The notes below the pieces were generated by a model. It searched no databases, was not told the DNA's origin, and saw only the letters and a list, made by a program, of their open reading frames with translations. A program made the position numbers and the translations under genes. A DNA stretch of 64,000 bases from positions 248,001-312,000 of the forward strand of contig JBGCGJ010000017.1 of assembly GCA_045110675.1 (NCBI GenBank), in the 5' to 3' direction. Source of the stretch: JBALVT01 sp045110675. Its GTDB lineage: Bacteria > Pseudomonadota > Gammaproteobacteria > Pseudomonadales > Halieaceae. This document shows positions 26,645 through 34,869 of the stretch, piece after piece. Each line of letters starts with the position of its first letter. Position 1 is the first letter of the stretch.

Positions 26645-26986
26645 ATGTTTGATATCGGATTCACAGAGTTAGTGATCATCGGCATAGTCAGCCTCCTGGT
26701 TATCGGACCGGAGCGATTGCCTGGTGCAATACGCACCGGAAGCACCTGGTTGCGAAGAATAAAACGCGGCTTCAATGACATTAAGCGAGAAGTTGAACAG
26801 GAGCTACACAACGACTCCGTGCTGCAAGACTTGAAGAAAACCGGCAGTGAGCTAAGTAATGAAGTGAACAGCATCGGCGGTGAGATCCGAAACGTAACAG
26901 ACTCTCTGCACCAATCCAATGTTGAGCAAAGCACAGATACATCCCCTATCGCTCCTAATATAGACTCAGGAAAAGCGCCAGAATGA
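26645..26986 (+). CDS. tatB: Twin-arginine translocase subunit TatB
   Basis: Partners TatC in Tat signal peptide recognition. It begins MFDIGFTELVIIGIVSLLVIGPERLP, the classic TatB helix with conserved Glu8 and the GPERLP hinge. A long amphipathic and charged region (about 30-80) follows. 113 residues. Its last codons overlap tatC (ATGA). Confidence 0.96.
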   Translation: MFDIGFTELVIIGIVSLLVIGPERLPGAIRTGSTWLRRIKRGFNDIKREVEQELHNDSVLQDLKKTGSELSNEVNSIGGEIRNVTDSLHQSNVEQSTDTSPIAPNIDSGKAPE

Positions 26987-27732
26987 GCGCCGAGGAAGAA
27001 ATACAAGATCAGCCGCAACCTCTCGTTGCGCATCTGACAGAACTGCGCGACAAGTTGCTGCGTAGCCTTGTAGCAATACTCGTAGTATTTATTGGTCTAT
27101 TCGCTTTTGCTAACGAGATTTACGCGTTTGTATCAGAACCTTTGCGCGCACTGTTGCCAGAGGGCACAAGCATGATCGCAACGGAAGTAGCATCGCCCTT
27201 TTTGACGCCGTTTAAACTCACTTTGGTTGCGTCTATTTTCCTCGCCATACCTTATGTGCTCTACCAGGTATGGAGTTTTATTGCCCCGGGCATGTACAAG
27301 CAGGAAAAGCGTCTTGCAATTCCCTTGTTAATATCGAGTATCCTCCTGTTTTACGCCGGTGCAGCTTTTGCCTACTATGTTGTATTCCCGTTGATCTTTG
27401 CATTTTTTACCAGCGTCGGACCAGACGATATTACAATAATGACCGACATCAACAGCTACCTGGACTTTGTACTCAAATTGTTTTTCGCCTTCGGGATCGC
27501 ATTTGAGATACCTATTGCCGCTGTTTTAATGATTTGGTCCGGCTTGACAACACCTGAAGCGCTGGCCAATAAAAGACCTTACATTATTGTTGGGTGCTTC
27601 GTATTTGGGATGCTGCTGACACCCCCCGATATCATCTCCCAGGCGCTGCTGGCGGTTCCAATGTGGCTACTCTTTGAAGTAGGAATATTCTTCGGACGAT
27701 TTGTTCAGAAAAACACTCGCCGCTCTATATGA
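26983..27732 (+). CDS. tatC: Twin-arginine translocase subunit TatC
   Basis: Polytopic receptor for twin-arginine signal peptides. The 249 residues carry six predicted transmembrane helices; the N-terminal HLTELRDKLLRS and the cytoplasmic loop WSFIAPGMYKQEKRLAIPLL with FAYYVVFPLIFAFF are signature regions. The helix following FAFGIAFEIPIA contains the conserved FGxxFE-type motif. It overlaps the downstream ABC exporter by four bases. Confidence 0.97.
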   Translation: MSAEEEIQDQPQPLVAHLTELRDKLLRSLVAILVVFIGLFAFANEIYAFVSEPLRALLPEGTSMIATEVASPFLTPFKLTLVASIFLAIPYVLYQVWSFIAPGMYKQEKRLAIPLLISSILLFYAGAAFAYYVVFPLIFAFFTSVGPDDITIMTDINSYLDFVLKLFFAFGIAFEIPIAAVLMIWSGLTTPEALANKRPYIIVGCFVFGMLLTPPDIISQALLAVPMWLLFEVGIFFGRFVQKNTRRSI

Positions 27733-29498
27733 GCAAGAAGAACAGACTCGGCACTCTCTGGCCAATTCTAAGCCTGCTAAAGCAATACAAACTTCGCCTG
27801 GTAGCAGCTAGCTTTGCGCTTATTTTTACTGCGGCGGCTACACTGTCCATGGGCAAAGCTGTCCAGGTACTAATTGATCAAGGTTTCGCGGGCAGTCAAA
27901 CAGACTTACGCAACGCCATACTGTTTCTTGTGGCAATTGCCGGGGCCATGGCGGTGGGAACCTTCGTACGCTTTTACATGGTTTCCTGGTTGGGAGAACG
28001 CATTAGCGCAGACCTGCGCGTCAAGGTGTTTAACAACATCGTGACGCTTCACCCGGGTTACTTCGAGACCAACCGCAGTGGCGAGATTATGTCTCGGCTT
28101 ACAACCGACACCACCTTGTTGCAAACGATCATCGGTTCATCTTTCAGCATGGCCCTGCGCAGCAGCCTGACCTTAGTCGGCGCACTGTTCATGATGTTCA
28201 TTACAAATTTGAAACTGAGCCTCATCATCGCCGCCGGCGTGCCATTGATATTACTGCCCATTCTAGTTTTCGGCCGAAAAGTACGGACGCTCTCGAACGC
28301 GAGTCAGGACAGCATCGCCAGCGTGGGTAGCTACGCCGGAGAAATTATTCAGCATATTAAGATCGTACAAAGTTACACGCGAGAGGCATTTGAAAAGAAG
28401 GCATTTGAATCAGAGGTAGAGCGCGCATTTGCTATCGCTAGACGAAGGATTTGGCAGCGATCAGTGCTAATATGCGGCTCAATTCTGCTTTTGTTCGTCA
28501 GCATGTCAGGCATGCTCTGGCAGGGAGGGCAGGATGTTATTTCAGGCCGGATGAGTGGCGGTGAGCTCGGTGCCTTTGTTTTTTACGCCATCATGGTGGG
28601 CAGCGGCATTGCCACTATTGCTGAAGTGTGGGGAGAGCTGCAACGCGCTGCCGGAGCAGCAGATCGTTTGATGGATCTACTGAGGACAAAAAGTGTAATA
28701 CTCGATACCGACGGTGGCGTGGATGTGGGTCGGAGCAAGCATAGCGGAGCAAGGCCCGAACTGCGATTTGAGAATGTCACCTTCTACTACCCTACTCGGC
28801 CCAAAGAAGCCGCTCTACGTGATTTCACACTAAACATTGAGGCGGGTAAAAGCCTGGCTTTGGTCGGTCCATCTGGCGCTGGGAAATCAACAGTATTTGA
28901 ATTGCTGCAACGCTTTTACGATCCACAGCAAGGCGTTGTCTCAATGAATGATATAAATGTTCGCTCGCTTAGCTTGAACCAACTGCGCAGTCACATGGCG
29001 CTGGTACCACAACAGCCTGCCCTCTTCACAGCGGATGTGCGCTACAACATAGCTTACGGTAATGCCGAGGCGACAGATGCAGATATCGTTGAAGCTGCTA
29101 AGGCCGCCCACGCCCACGACTTTATCGCCAATTTACCAGATGGCTACTCAAGCCACCTGGGTGAACAGGGTGTTCGCCTCTCCGGCGGTCAAAGACAGCG
29201 CATAGCATTAGCCAGAGCTATTTTAAATGATCCGGATGTGTTGTTGCTGGACGAGGCCACCAGTGCGCTGGATACACAGAGCGAGCACCAGGTTCAGCTG
29301 GCCCTCGAGGAGCTGATGCAAAACCGCACAACAGTCATCATTGCACATCGGCTATCGACAATACTACATGCCGACAAGATCGCTGTGCTAGACCAGGGCA
29401 AAGTGGTTGCAAGTGGAACCCATGAAGAGTTACTGCAAAGTTCTGAGCTTTACTCACGACTGGCAAAACTTCAGTTTCGAGAGGAATCGGCTGCCTGA
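27729..29498 (+). CDS. MsbA-like ABC exporter (fused permease-ATPase)
   Basis: Type IV ABC transporter half-molecule of 589 residues: six transmembrane helices (about 20-310) and a C-terminal ATPase with Walker A GPSGAGKST, Q-loop ALVPQQPALF, signature LSGGQRQRIALARAI, Walker B VLLLDEATSALD and H-loop IIAHRLST. The closest families are MsbA-type lipid flippases and multidrug exporters; the substrate cannot be read from the sequence. Overlap with tatC by four bases suggests cotranscription with the Tat genes, an odd pairing. It ends just before a strong terminator. Confidence 0.9.
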   Translation: MSKKNRLGTLWPILSLLKQYKLRLVAASFALIFTAAATLSMGKAVQVLIDQGFAGSQTDLRNAILFLVAIAGAMAVGTFVRFYMVSWLGERISADLRVKVFNNIVTLHPGYFETNRSGEIMSRLTTDTTLLQTIIGSSFSMALRSSLTLVGALFMMFITNLKLSLIIAAGVPLILLPILVFGRKVRTLSNASQDSIASVGSYAGEIIQHIKIVQSYTREAFEKKAFESEVERAFAIARRRIWQRSVLICGSILLLFVSMSGMLWQGGQDVISGRMSGGELGAFVFYAIMVGSGIATIAEVWGELQRAAGAADRLMDLLRTKSVILDTDGGVDVGRSKHSGARPELRFENVTFYYPTRPKEAALRDFTLNIEAGKSLALVGPSGAGKSTVFELLQRFYDPQQGVVSMNDINVRSLSLNQLRSHMALVPQQPALFTADVRYNIAYGNAEATDADIVEAAKAAHAHDFIANLPDGYSSHLGEQGVRLSGGQRQRIALARAILNDPDVLLLDEATSALDTQSEHQVQLALEELMQNRTTVIIAHRLSTILHADKIAVLDQGKVVASGTHEELLQSSELYSRLAKLQFREESAA

Positions 29499-29510
29499 TT
29501 TTTTCTAGAC

Positions 29511-29547
29511 AAACAAAAACGCCGACTTTATGTCGGCGTTTTTGTTT
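29511..29547. terminator. Bidirectional intrinsic terminator between the ABC exporter and pntB
   Basis: A perfect 16-bp inverted repeat: 29511-29526 pairs with 29532-29547 around a five-base loop. The GC core (GCCGAC/GTCGGC) is flanked by A- and T-runs on both sides, so it can end transcription from both convergent operons. Confidence 0.93.
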
Positions 29548-29561
29548 AATTTCTGGAGAGC

Positions 29562-30932
29562 TTAGGTAAATTCACGAATCAGTGTACCAATAGACTCTTT
29601 CGCGTCTCCAAACAACATGCGCGTATTGTCCTTGTAAAATAAAGGATTCTCAATTCCCGCAAATCCAGACGCCATAGAGCGCTTCAGTACGAATACAGTG
29701 CGCGCCGAATCGACATTGATTACCGGCATGCCATAGATCGGACTGGACTCAGATTCACGCGCTGCCGGGTTCACAACATCGTTGGCACCGATAACAATAG
29801 CCACATCGACGTTTTCCATCCGCGGGTTAATCTCATCCATTTCAAGCAGTTGCTCATAGGGAACATCGGCTTCTGCCAACAGCACATTCATGTGTCCGGG
29901 CATGCGACCTGCCACCGGGTGAATACCAAAGTTTACTTCCGCGCCATTTTGTTCCATTAGCTCAGTGAGTTCTTTCACCACGTGTTGAGCTTGAGCTACC
30001 GCCATACCGTACCCTGGGATAATGGCTACATTGGTCGCAGCTTCCAGCACATAGTAGGCATCCTCTGCAGTAATCGGTTTGATTTCACCTTCAACTTCTG
30101 TGGTGTCGTCCGCGACGGAGCCGAAACCACTGAACAGAACATTGCTAAGGGAACGATTCATGGCCTTGCACATAATCTGGGTGAGGATAATACCGGATGC
30201 GCCGACCAGAGAACCGGCGACAATCAAAATATTGTTGTTGATTGCAAATCCCGCCGCACAAGCCGCTAAACCGGAGTAGGAATTCAATAGTGAAATCACA
30301 ACCGGCATATCAGCACCGCCGATGGGGATGACAGCCATCACACCAAAGACTAAAGACAGAGCTATCACGAGATAAAGCCACTGGGGATTGGTAGGCTCGA
30401 TGCAAAACATCACAGCACTGCCCAAAATGCCGAGTACGATCAGACTATTTACAATCTGCTGGCCCTTGAACATCACCGCGCCGCTGCCAATTTTTTCGCT
30501 CAGCTTGCCGTAGGCTATAAGAGAACCGGTAAACGTTAGCCCGCCTATAAGAATGGCCAACACAATAGTGATTAAGGTAAAGGTACCTGTAGCAGTTGGT
30601 ATCGATGCCCAGCCAACCAGCAGACTGGCCATGCCACCAAAGCCGTTAAACAGTGCGACCATTTCCGGCATTGAGGTCATTTGCACGAGGCGGGCTGCGG
30701 CTCCACCGATCACACCACCAACCACAAAACCAAGTAATATCCATTGGTATTCAACGATACCCTGGTCTAACAGTGCCACAACAATGGCGATCAACATCGC
30801 CACGGCAGAGATCATATTGCCTCGTCTGGCGGTATTAGGAGCGCCCAGCAGTTTCAGACCAAAAATAAAGAGCCCGCCAGAGACTACATAGGCAAACTGG
30901 GCAAGCAGTTCGAGACTATTGAGAGATTCCAT
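29562..30932 (-). CDS. pntB: NAD(P) transhydrogenase subunit beta PntB
   Basis: Membrane and NADP-binding (domain III) subunit of the proton-translocating transhydrogenase. The 456-residue protein has about nine membrane helices in the first 260 residues and a C-terminal Rossmann-like domain with IIPGYGMAVAQAQHVV and ADVPYEQLLEMDEIN, followed by VAIVIGANDVVNPAA, which bind NADP. The start overlaps the pntAB stop (TAATG), indicating coupled translation. The operon ends at the bidirectional terminator. Confidence 0.97.
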   Translation of the reverse strand: MESLNSLELLAQFAYVVSGGLFIFGLKLLGAPNTARRGNMISAVAMLIAIVVALLDQGIVEYQWILLGFVVGGVIGGAAARLVQMTSMPEMVALFNGFGGMASLLVGWASIPTATGTFTLITIVLAILIGGLTFTGSLIAYGKLSEKIGSGAVMFKGQQIVNSLIVLGILGSAVMFCIEPTNPQWLYLVIALSLVFGVMAVIPIGGADMPVVISLLNSYSGLAACAAGFAINNNILIVAGSLVGASGIILTQIMCKAMNRSLSNVLFSGFGSVADDTTEVEGEIKPITAEDAYYVLEAATNVAIIPGYGMAVAQAQHVVKELTELMEQNGAEVNFGIHPVAGRMPGHMNVLLAEADVPYEQLLEMDEINPRMENVDVAIVIGANDVVNPAARESESSPIYGMPVINVDSARTVFVLKRSMASGFAGIENPLFYKDNTRMLFGDAKESIGTLIREFT

Positions 30933-31219
30933 TATTGACCACCTTCTTTCTTCTTGAACATGGCCAACATGCGATCAGTCACCATATATCCACCGACAAC
31001 GTTAATTGAAGCAAGAGCAACAGCACCCGCTCCCAACCAATTTGCCAGATCCTGATTCCCAGTTCCTGCAAGGCCAATCGCGCCAACCACTGTGATGCCA
31101 GAAATCGCGTTCGCGCCAGACATCAGCGGTGTGTGCAAAGTTGCCGGTACCTTGGTGATCAGTTCGAAGCCCAGGAAGATGGACAACATGAGTATGAATG
31201 TCAGGAATACAATTTCCAT
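30932..31219 (-). CDS. pntAB: NAD(P) transhydrogenase subunit alpha part 2 (membrane segment)
   Basis: The membrane-anchoring C-terminal part of PntA, encoded as a separate gene of 95 residues starting at 31219 (MEIVFLTFILM). It contains three or four hydrophobic helices, with VPATLHTPLMSGANAISGI as the conserved motif, and ends in a charged KKKEGG tail. Two-gene split PntA is known from alphaproteobacteria and some marine gammaproteobacteria, whereas E. coli has a single PntA. It starts one base downstream of the preceding gene's stop. Confidence 0.95.
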   Translation of the reverse strand: MEIVFLTFILMLSIFLGFELITKVPATLHTPLMSGANAISGITVVGAIGLAGTGNQDLANWLGAGAVALASINVVGGYMVTDRMLAMFKKKEGGQ

Positions 31220-31220
31220 G

Positions 31221-32363
31221 TCAGCTTCCTCCTTCCAGAATATTCTTAATGGTTTCATGCACCACTTCACCGTCATGGGTGATGATGCAACCGGGGAGAA
31301 TATCGTCCTCGAAGTCCACCTTGAATTGCTTGGCCTCCTCGTCCCAATTATCTTCCACCAGGTTAAATAAGTTGCTCGAGTACATCTGAGAAGCGTCGCG
31401 GCACACTTCATTGGACAGGTTGCCCTGACCAATGACAGTCACGCCATTAATATCAACAATCTCGTTGGCGACCGATCCCTCAACGTTACCACCGGTTTCA
31501 GCGGCCATATCGACCACAACAGAGCCCGGTGCCATTCCCTCAACCATGTCTCGGGTGACAATGACGGGCGCTTTACGGCCAAAGACTTGAGCGGTGGTGA
31601 TCACCACGTCTGATTCAGCGATGACTTGTTTCTGGGCATCGCGTTGCATTTGAATTTGCTCGGGCGTCAGTTCCTTAGCGTATCCGCCGGCTGTCTCGCC
31701 GACCTCTCCCAGATCGATCTCGAGGAACTTAGCGCCAAGAGACTGCACCTGCTCAGCAACAACGGGGCGCGTGTCAAAAGCGGTTACTTTCGCTCCCAAG
31801 CGCTTGGCGGTCGCAATGGCCTGCAAGCCTGCTACCCCAGCGCCGATAATGAAGACTTTGGCCGGCTTGAGTGTCCCGGCGGGAGTCATCATCATTGGGA
31901 ATATGCGAGGCAACTTGGACGCCGCCAGCATGACCATGACATAGCCCGCCAGGTTAGCCTGAGAGCTCAGGGCATCCATTTTCTGGCTGCGAGTTGTTCT
32001 AGGGATCATTTCCATGGAAATCGATGTCACACCTTGGGCCTTGAGAGCATTAACCGTTTCATGCTCATTAAACGGGTCTAGATAACTGATGTGGATACAG
32101 CCGGATTTCATGAGTGGCACTTCATCCAAGGTTGGTTTGCGCAAGCGCAGCAGCACATCGGCGTTGGAGATTAACTCATTGCGATCGGTGGAGACGGATG
32201 CGCCCACCTCAGTGTACTCGGTATCGGCGAAGCCTGAGCCAATGCCCATACCGGCTTCAATCACGAGATCTGCACCCATTCGACACAGTTTCTTAGCCGA
32301 CTCCGGCGTGATGGGCACCCGGTTCTCTCCCGGATGCGTCTCTTTTGGTATTCCTATGCGCAT
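31221..32363 (-). CDS. pntAA: NAD(P) transhydrogenase subunit alpha part 1 (NAD-binding)
   Basis: NAD(H)-binding domain I of the transhydrogenase, 380 residues. The N-terminal RIGIPKETHPGENRVPITPES matches the alanine dehydrogenase/PntA family; VFIIGAGVAGLQAIATAKRLGA is the dinucleotide-binding loop near residue 170. The sequence VITTAQVFGRKAPVIVT and VVVDMAAETGGNVEGS follow. It is the first gene of the pntAA-pntAB-pntB operon; the 214 bp upstream hold no gene. Confidence 0.96.
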   Translation of the reverse strand: MRIGIPKETHPGENRVPITPESAKKLCRMGADLVIEAGMGIGSGFADTEYTEVGASVSTDRNELISNADVLLRLRKPTLDEVPLMKSGCIHISYLDPFNEHETVNALKAQGVTSISMEMIPRTTRSQKMDALSSQANLAGYVMVMLAASKLPRIFPMMMTPAGTLKPAKVFIIGAGVAGLQAIATAKRLGAKVTAFDTRPVVAEQVQSLGAKFLEIDLGEVGETAGGYAKELTPEQIQMQRDAQKQVIAESDVVITTAQVFGRKAPVIVTRDMVEGMAPGSVVVDMAAETGGNVEGSVANEIVDINGVTVIGQGNLSNEVCRDASQMYSSNLFNLVEDNWDEEAKQFKVDFEDDILPGCIITHDGEVVHETIKNILEGGS

Positions 32364-32577
32364 AGTTCTAACCCCTTGTGCACCAAACCTGAGCTTATTT
32401 TTTCAGCAATAAGCCATCTTATGAGAGCTGCCAGGCAGCGTATGCGAGCGTTTTTAGAACATCGCACAAATATTCACCCTCGAAAAACGTCGAGGGCCGA
32501 GGACTTTAGCACAGCCAACCAGAGGGTGGAACAATGGCGACTATTCAGGAGCTGAATCTAAGCGGAGGACTCATTAC

Positions 32578-34869
32578 TCAATTACCGCTACTTTCTTGGT
32601 ATTGCCGGTAATCCCACCACGGCGGCAACAAATCACGATATTGGGCTTGGCGGTAGCGATGGTCGATGATCAAGGCACTGCCGCGATCATCCATCTGACG
32701 GATCACCCGGCCCAGCGCCTGATCTACTTTCTGCAGGCCAGGATAAAGATAGGCGTATTCAAACCCACTGCCATAGCGGCTCTCAAAGTAGTCTCTGAGC
32801 TGCTGCGTATCACGATTCACCGCGGGTAAACCCACGCCCACTACCACGACACTGGTGAGACGATCGCCCGGCAAATCGATGCCTTCACCAAAAACACCGC
32901 CGAGAATGCAGAAGGCAACAACATCTCGTCGGGACTCCAATATTTCAAGCAGTTGGGCGCGGCCATGGTCACCTTGCTCTCGTTCCTGTACCCAGCGGGT
33001 TCTTCCTTCGCCAACGTGATCGAGTAGCGCAAGCTTTTCAAGAGCATCGCTCATGTATTGGTAGGAGGGGAAGTACACAATGCAATTGCCGGGGACTTCG
33101 TCGAGCCAGTTCGCCAACGCTTTTGCCAGATCTCCCATGGAGCTCGATCTTTGCCGGTAACTGGTATCTATATGCGTGGCCACATCAACCCGCATCTGAG
33201 AGGACGTAAACGGTGACTGAAGACGGCGATACACTGACTCCTGACCCATTCCCAGTGAGGTCTGCATCCATGTGGAAGGAGATAGCGTCGCTGAGAACGC
33301 GGTCAGTGAATGCAGTATCTCCTGCTTTTTCGCCAACAGCCGAGAGGGATCAAGGCAGTTTAGTGTGAGACGAAGGCTCTGTTTGCCGCGCCGCTTAGTC
33401 ATTTCGAAACGGAAGTCATTTCCCCAGTTGTCGGCAACACGCAAAAACTGCAGCACACTAAAGTAAAACTCCAGCAAAACCGGGCTGCGGTGCAACGCAG
33501 ATGCATCTGCAGCTTGTGCTTGGGAGCAATCGGCAACAAACCGCTTCAGAGACTCCAGCAAATCCAATGGTAAGTCCGGTCGGCTGTCAAAATCAGTTTC
33601 CTGCCAGTGCTCTTTTTGCAGCCCGAGAAAAACTCGATTGATTCGGTTTAAGGAGTTTGTAAGAGGCTTGGTAGATGCCCCCTTAGCGGCCAATACGTCG
33701 CTCTTACTCAAGTCGACACTGAACATGCTTCGTGCTCGAGAGGGTAAATTGTGTGCTTCATCAAGCAGAGCGGTCCAGCGCTGGCCCTCTCCCTCAATCA
33801 TTCCAGAAAGCATTCCCGTCAGGCCGTAAAGATGCTGAAGATCTCCGATCACAACATCAATCCAAGGCAAAAGATCCTGAGCCAACTGATAAGGGCAGAC
33901 CTCGAAACGGCGCGCTAATTCCTCAAGCTCCTCGCGCCGCAGAATAGGCAACTCGATGGCGGCGAACATCGCTTCGGGCAACTTGTCATAGTAAGCCAGC
34001 GCATACGGACATTCTTGCCCATGACAAGCCTTTCCCGGCGACAGACACACTTTTTCTTTGGCGGAGAGACTAATGGCATTGCCTCGGTATCCGGAGTCTG
34101 AAAACAATCGCAAGGTGTCCTGCGCGGTATTGCGGCCCACAGATTTTGCAGTTAGAAAGACAACGCGATCATGCTTTTTCCTAGCCAGCGCCTTGAGAGC
34201 GGGAAATAACACGGCAGCTGTTTTACCAATTCCGGTCGGCGCCTCTACCACTAGCTGCCCCTGCTGATCGATACATTTATAAACGAGCTCAGCAATATCT
34301 CGCTGTCCAGCGCGAAATTCCCGGTGCGGAAATGTCAGTGCTTCGAGGCTTTGATCTCTTTCCAGGCGTCTTCGCAACACAGCCACGCGCCATTTCGAGA
34401 ACTTCTCTAAAGTGTCTCTGAGAAAACACTCCAATTCTTCGCGAGAGTAAACCTGCTCCAAAGAGACCTCTAACTCAGTATCAATATTGAACCAGGTCAA
34501 ACGCACTTCCAGTTCGGAAAGATCCTGTTCGATAGCAATCATTGCTCCGTATAGTCGAGCTTGAGACATATGGACTCGCGTAATCGACTCTGGAATTGTA
34601 TCGGGGTGTACGCGACAGGTTTTTATTTCCTCGATATAACCGCCGGCGGCATCATAGCCATCTGCGCGGCCGCGCAACAATAATTGATCATCTACCCGGT
34701 ATTGAATCGAGTATTCACTGACATAGCTGGCGGGTCTCGATCTAAAAAGTTTTTGATGTCCCTGCGTACCCTGCACACCGGTGGGGGAAGGCTTAAACCG
34801 AAAGTCTATATCGCCTGATCGATGCACGAACACGGCAAGGTCACGAACACTGATGGTTAGTTCAGACAT
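32578..34869 (-). CDS. XPD/DinG-type Fe-S helicase with an N-terminal RecB/Cas4-like nuclease region
   Basis: A 763-residue superfamily 2 helicase. The N-terminal region (about 1-130) shows RGRADGY followed by GGYIEEIKTC, which resembles the D...ExK core of PD-(D/E)xK (RecB/Cas4) nucleases. The helicase part has Walker A EAPTGIGKTAAVLF (about 205-218), a four-Cys Fe-S-like insert (CLSPGKACHGQECPY with FEVCPYQ, about 275-325), the DEAH box LLDEAHNLPSRARSMF (about 370) and motif VI QALGRVIRQMDDRG (about 715-730). I chose the ATG at 34869 since it follows the VRR-NUC reading frame closely, with an 8-bp overlap. Known relatives are DNA repair helicases; the exact role is inferred. Confidence 0.85.
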   Translation of the reverse strand: MSELTISVRDLAVFVHRSGDIDFRFKPSPTGVQGTQGHQKLFRSRPASYVSEYSIQYRVDDQLLLRGRADGYDAAGGYIEEIKTCRVHPDTIPESITRVHMSQARLYGAMIAIEQDLSELEVRLTWFNIDTELEVSLEQVYSREELECFLRDTLEKFSKWRVAVLRRRLERDQSLEALTFPHREFRAGQRDIAELVYKCIDQQGQLVVEAPTGIGKTAAVLFPALKALARKKHDRVVFLTAKSVGRNTAQDTLRLFSDSGYRGNAISLSAKEKVCLSPGKACHGQECPYALAYYDKLPEAMFAAIELPILRREELEELARRFEVCPYQLAQDLLPWIDVVIGDLQHLYGLTGMLSGMIEGEGQRWTALLDEAHNLPSRARSMFSVDLSKSDVLAAKGASTKPLTNSLNRINRVFLGLQKEHWQETDFDSRPDLPLDLLESLKRFVADCSQAQAADASALHRSPVLLEFYFSVLQFLRVADNWGNDFRFEMTKRRGKQSLRLTLNCLDPSRLLAKKQEILHSLTAFSATLSPSTWMQTSLGMGQESVYRRLQSPFTSSQMRVDVATHIDTSYRQRSSSMGDLAKALANWLDEVPGNCIVYFPSYQYMSDALEKLALLDHVGEGRTRWVQEREQGDHGRAQLLEILESRRDVVAFCILGGVFGEGIDLPGDRLTSVVVVGVGLPAVNRDTQQLRDYFESRYGSGFEYAYLYPGLQKVDQALGRVIRQMDDRGSALIIDHRYRQAQYRDLLPPWWDYRQYQESSGN

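Noticed and set aside
32477..32496. Hairpin CCCTCG...CGAGGG between pntAA and the helicase gene as a terminator
   Set aside because: The stem is only six base pairs with an eight-base loop and no T-run follows on the minus strand at the needed distance from the helicase stop.
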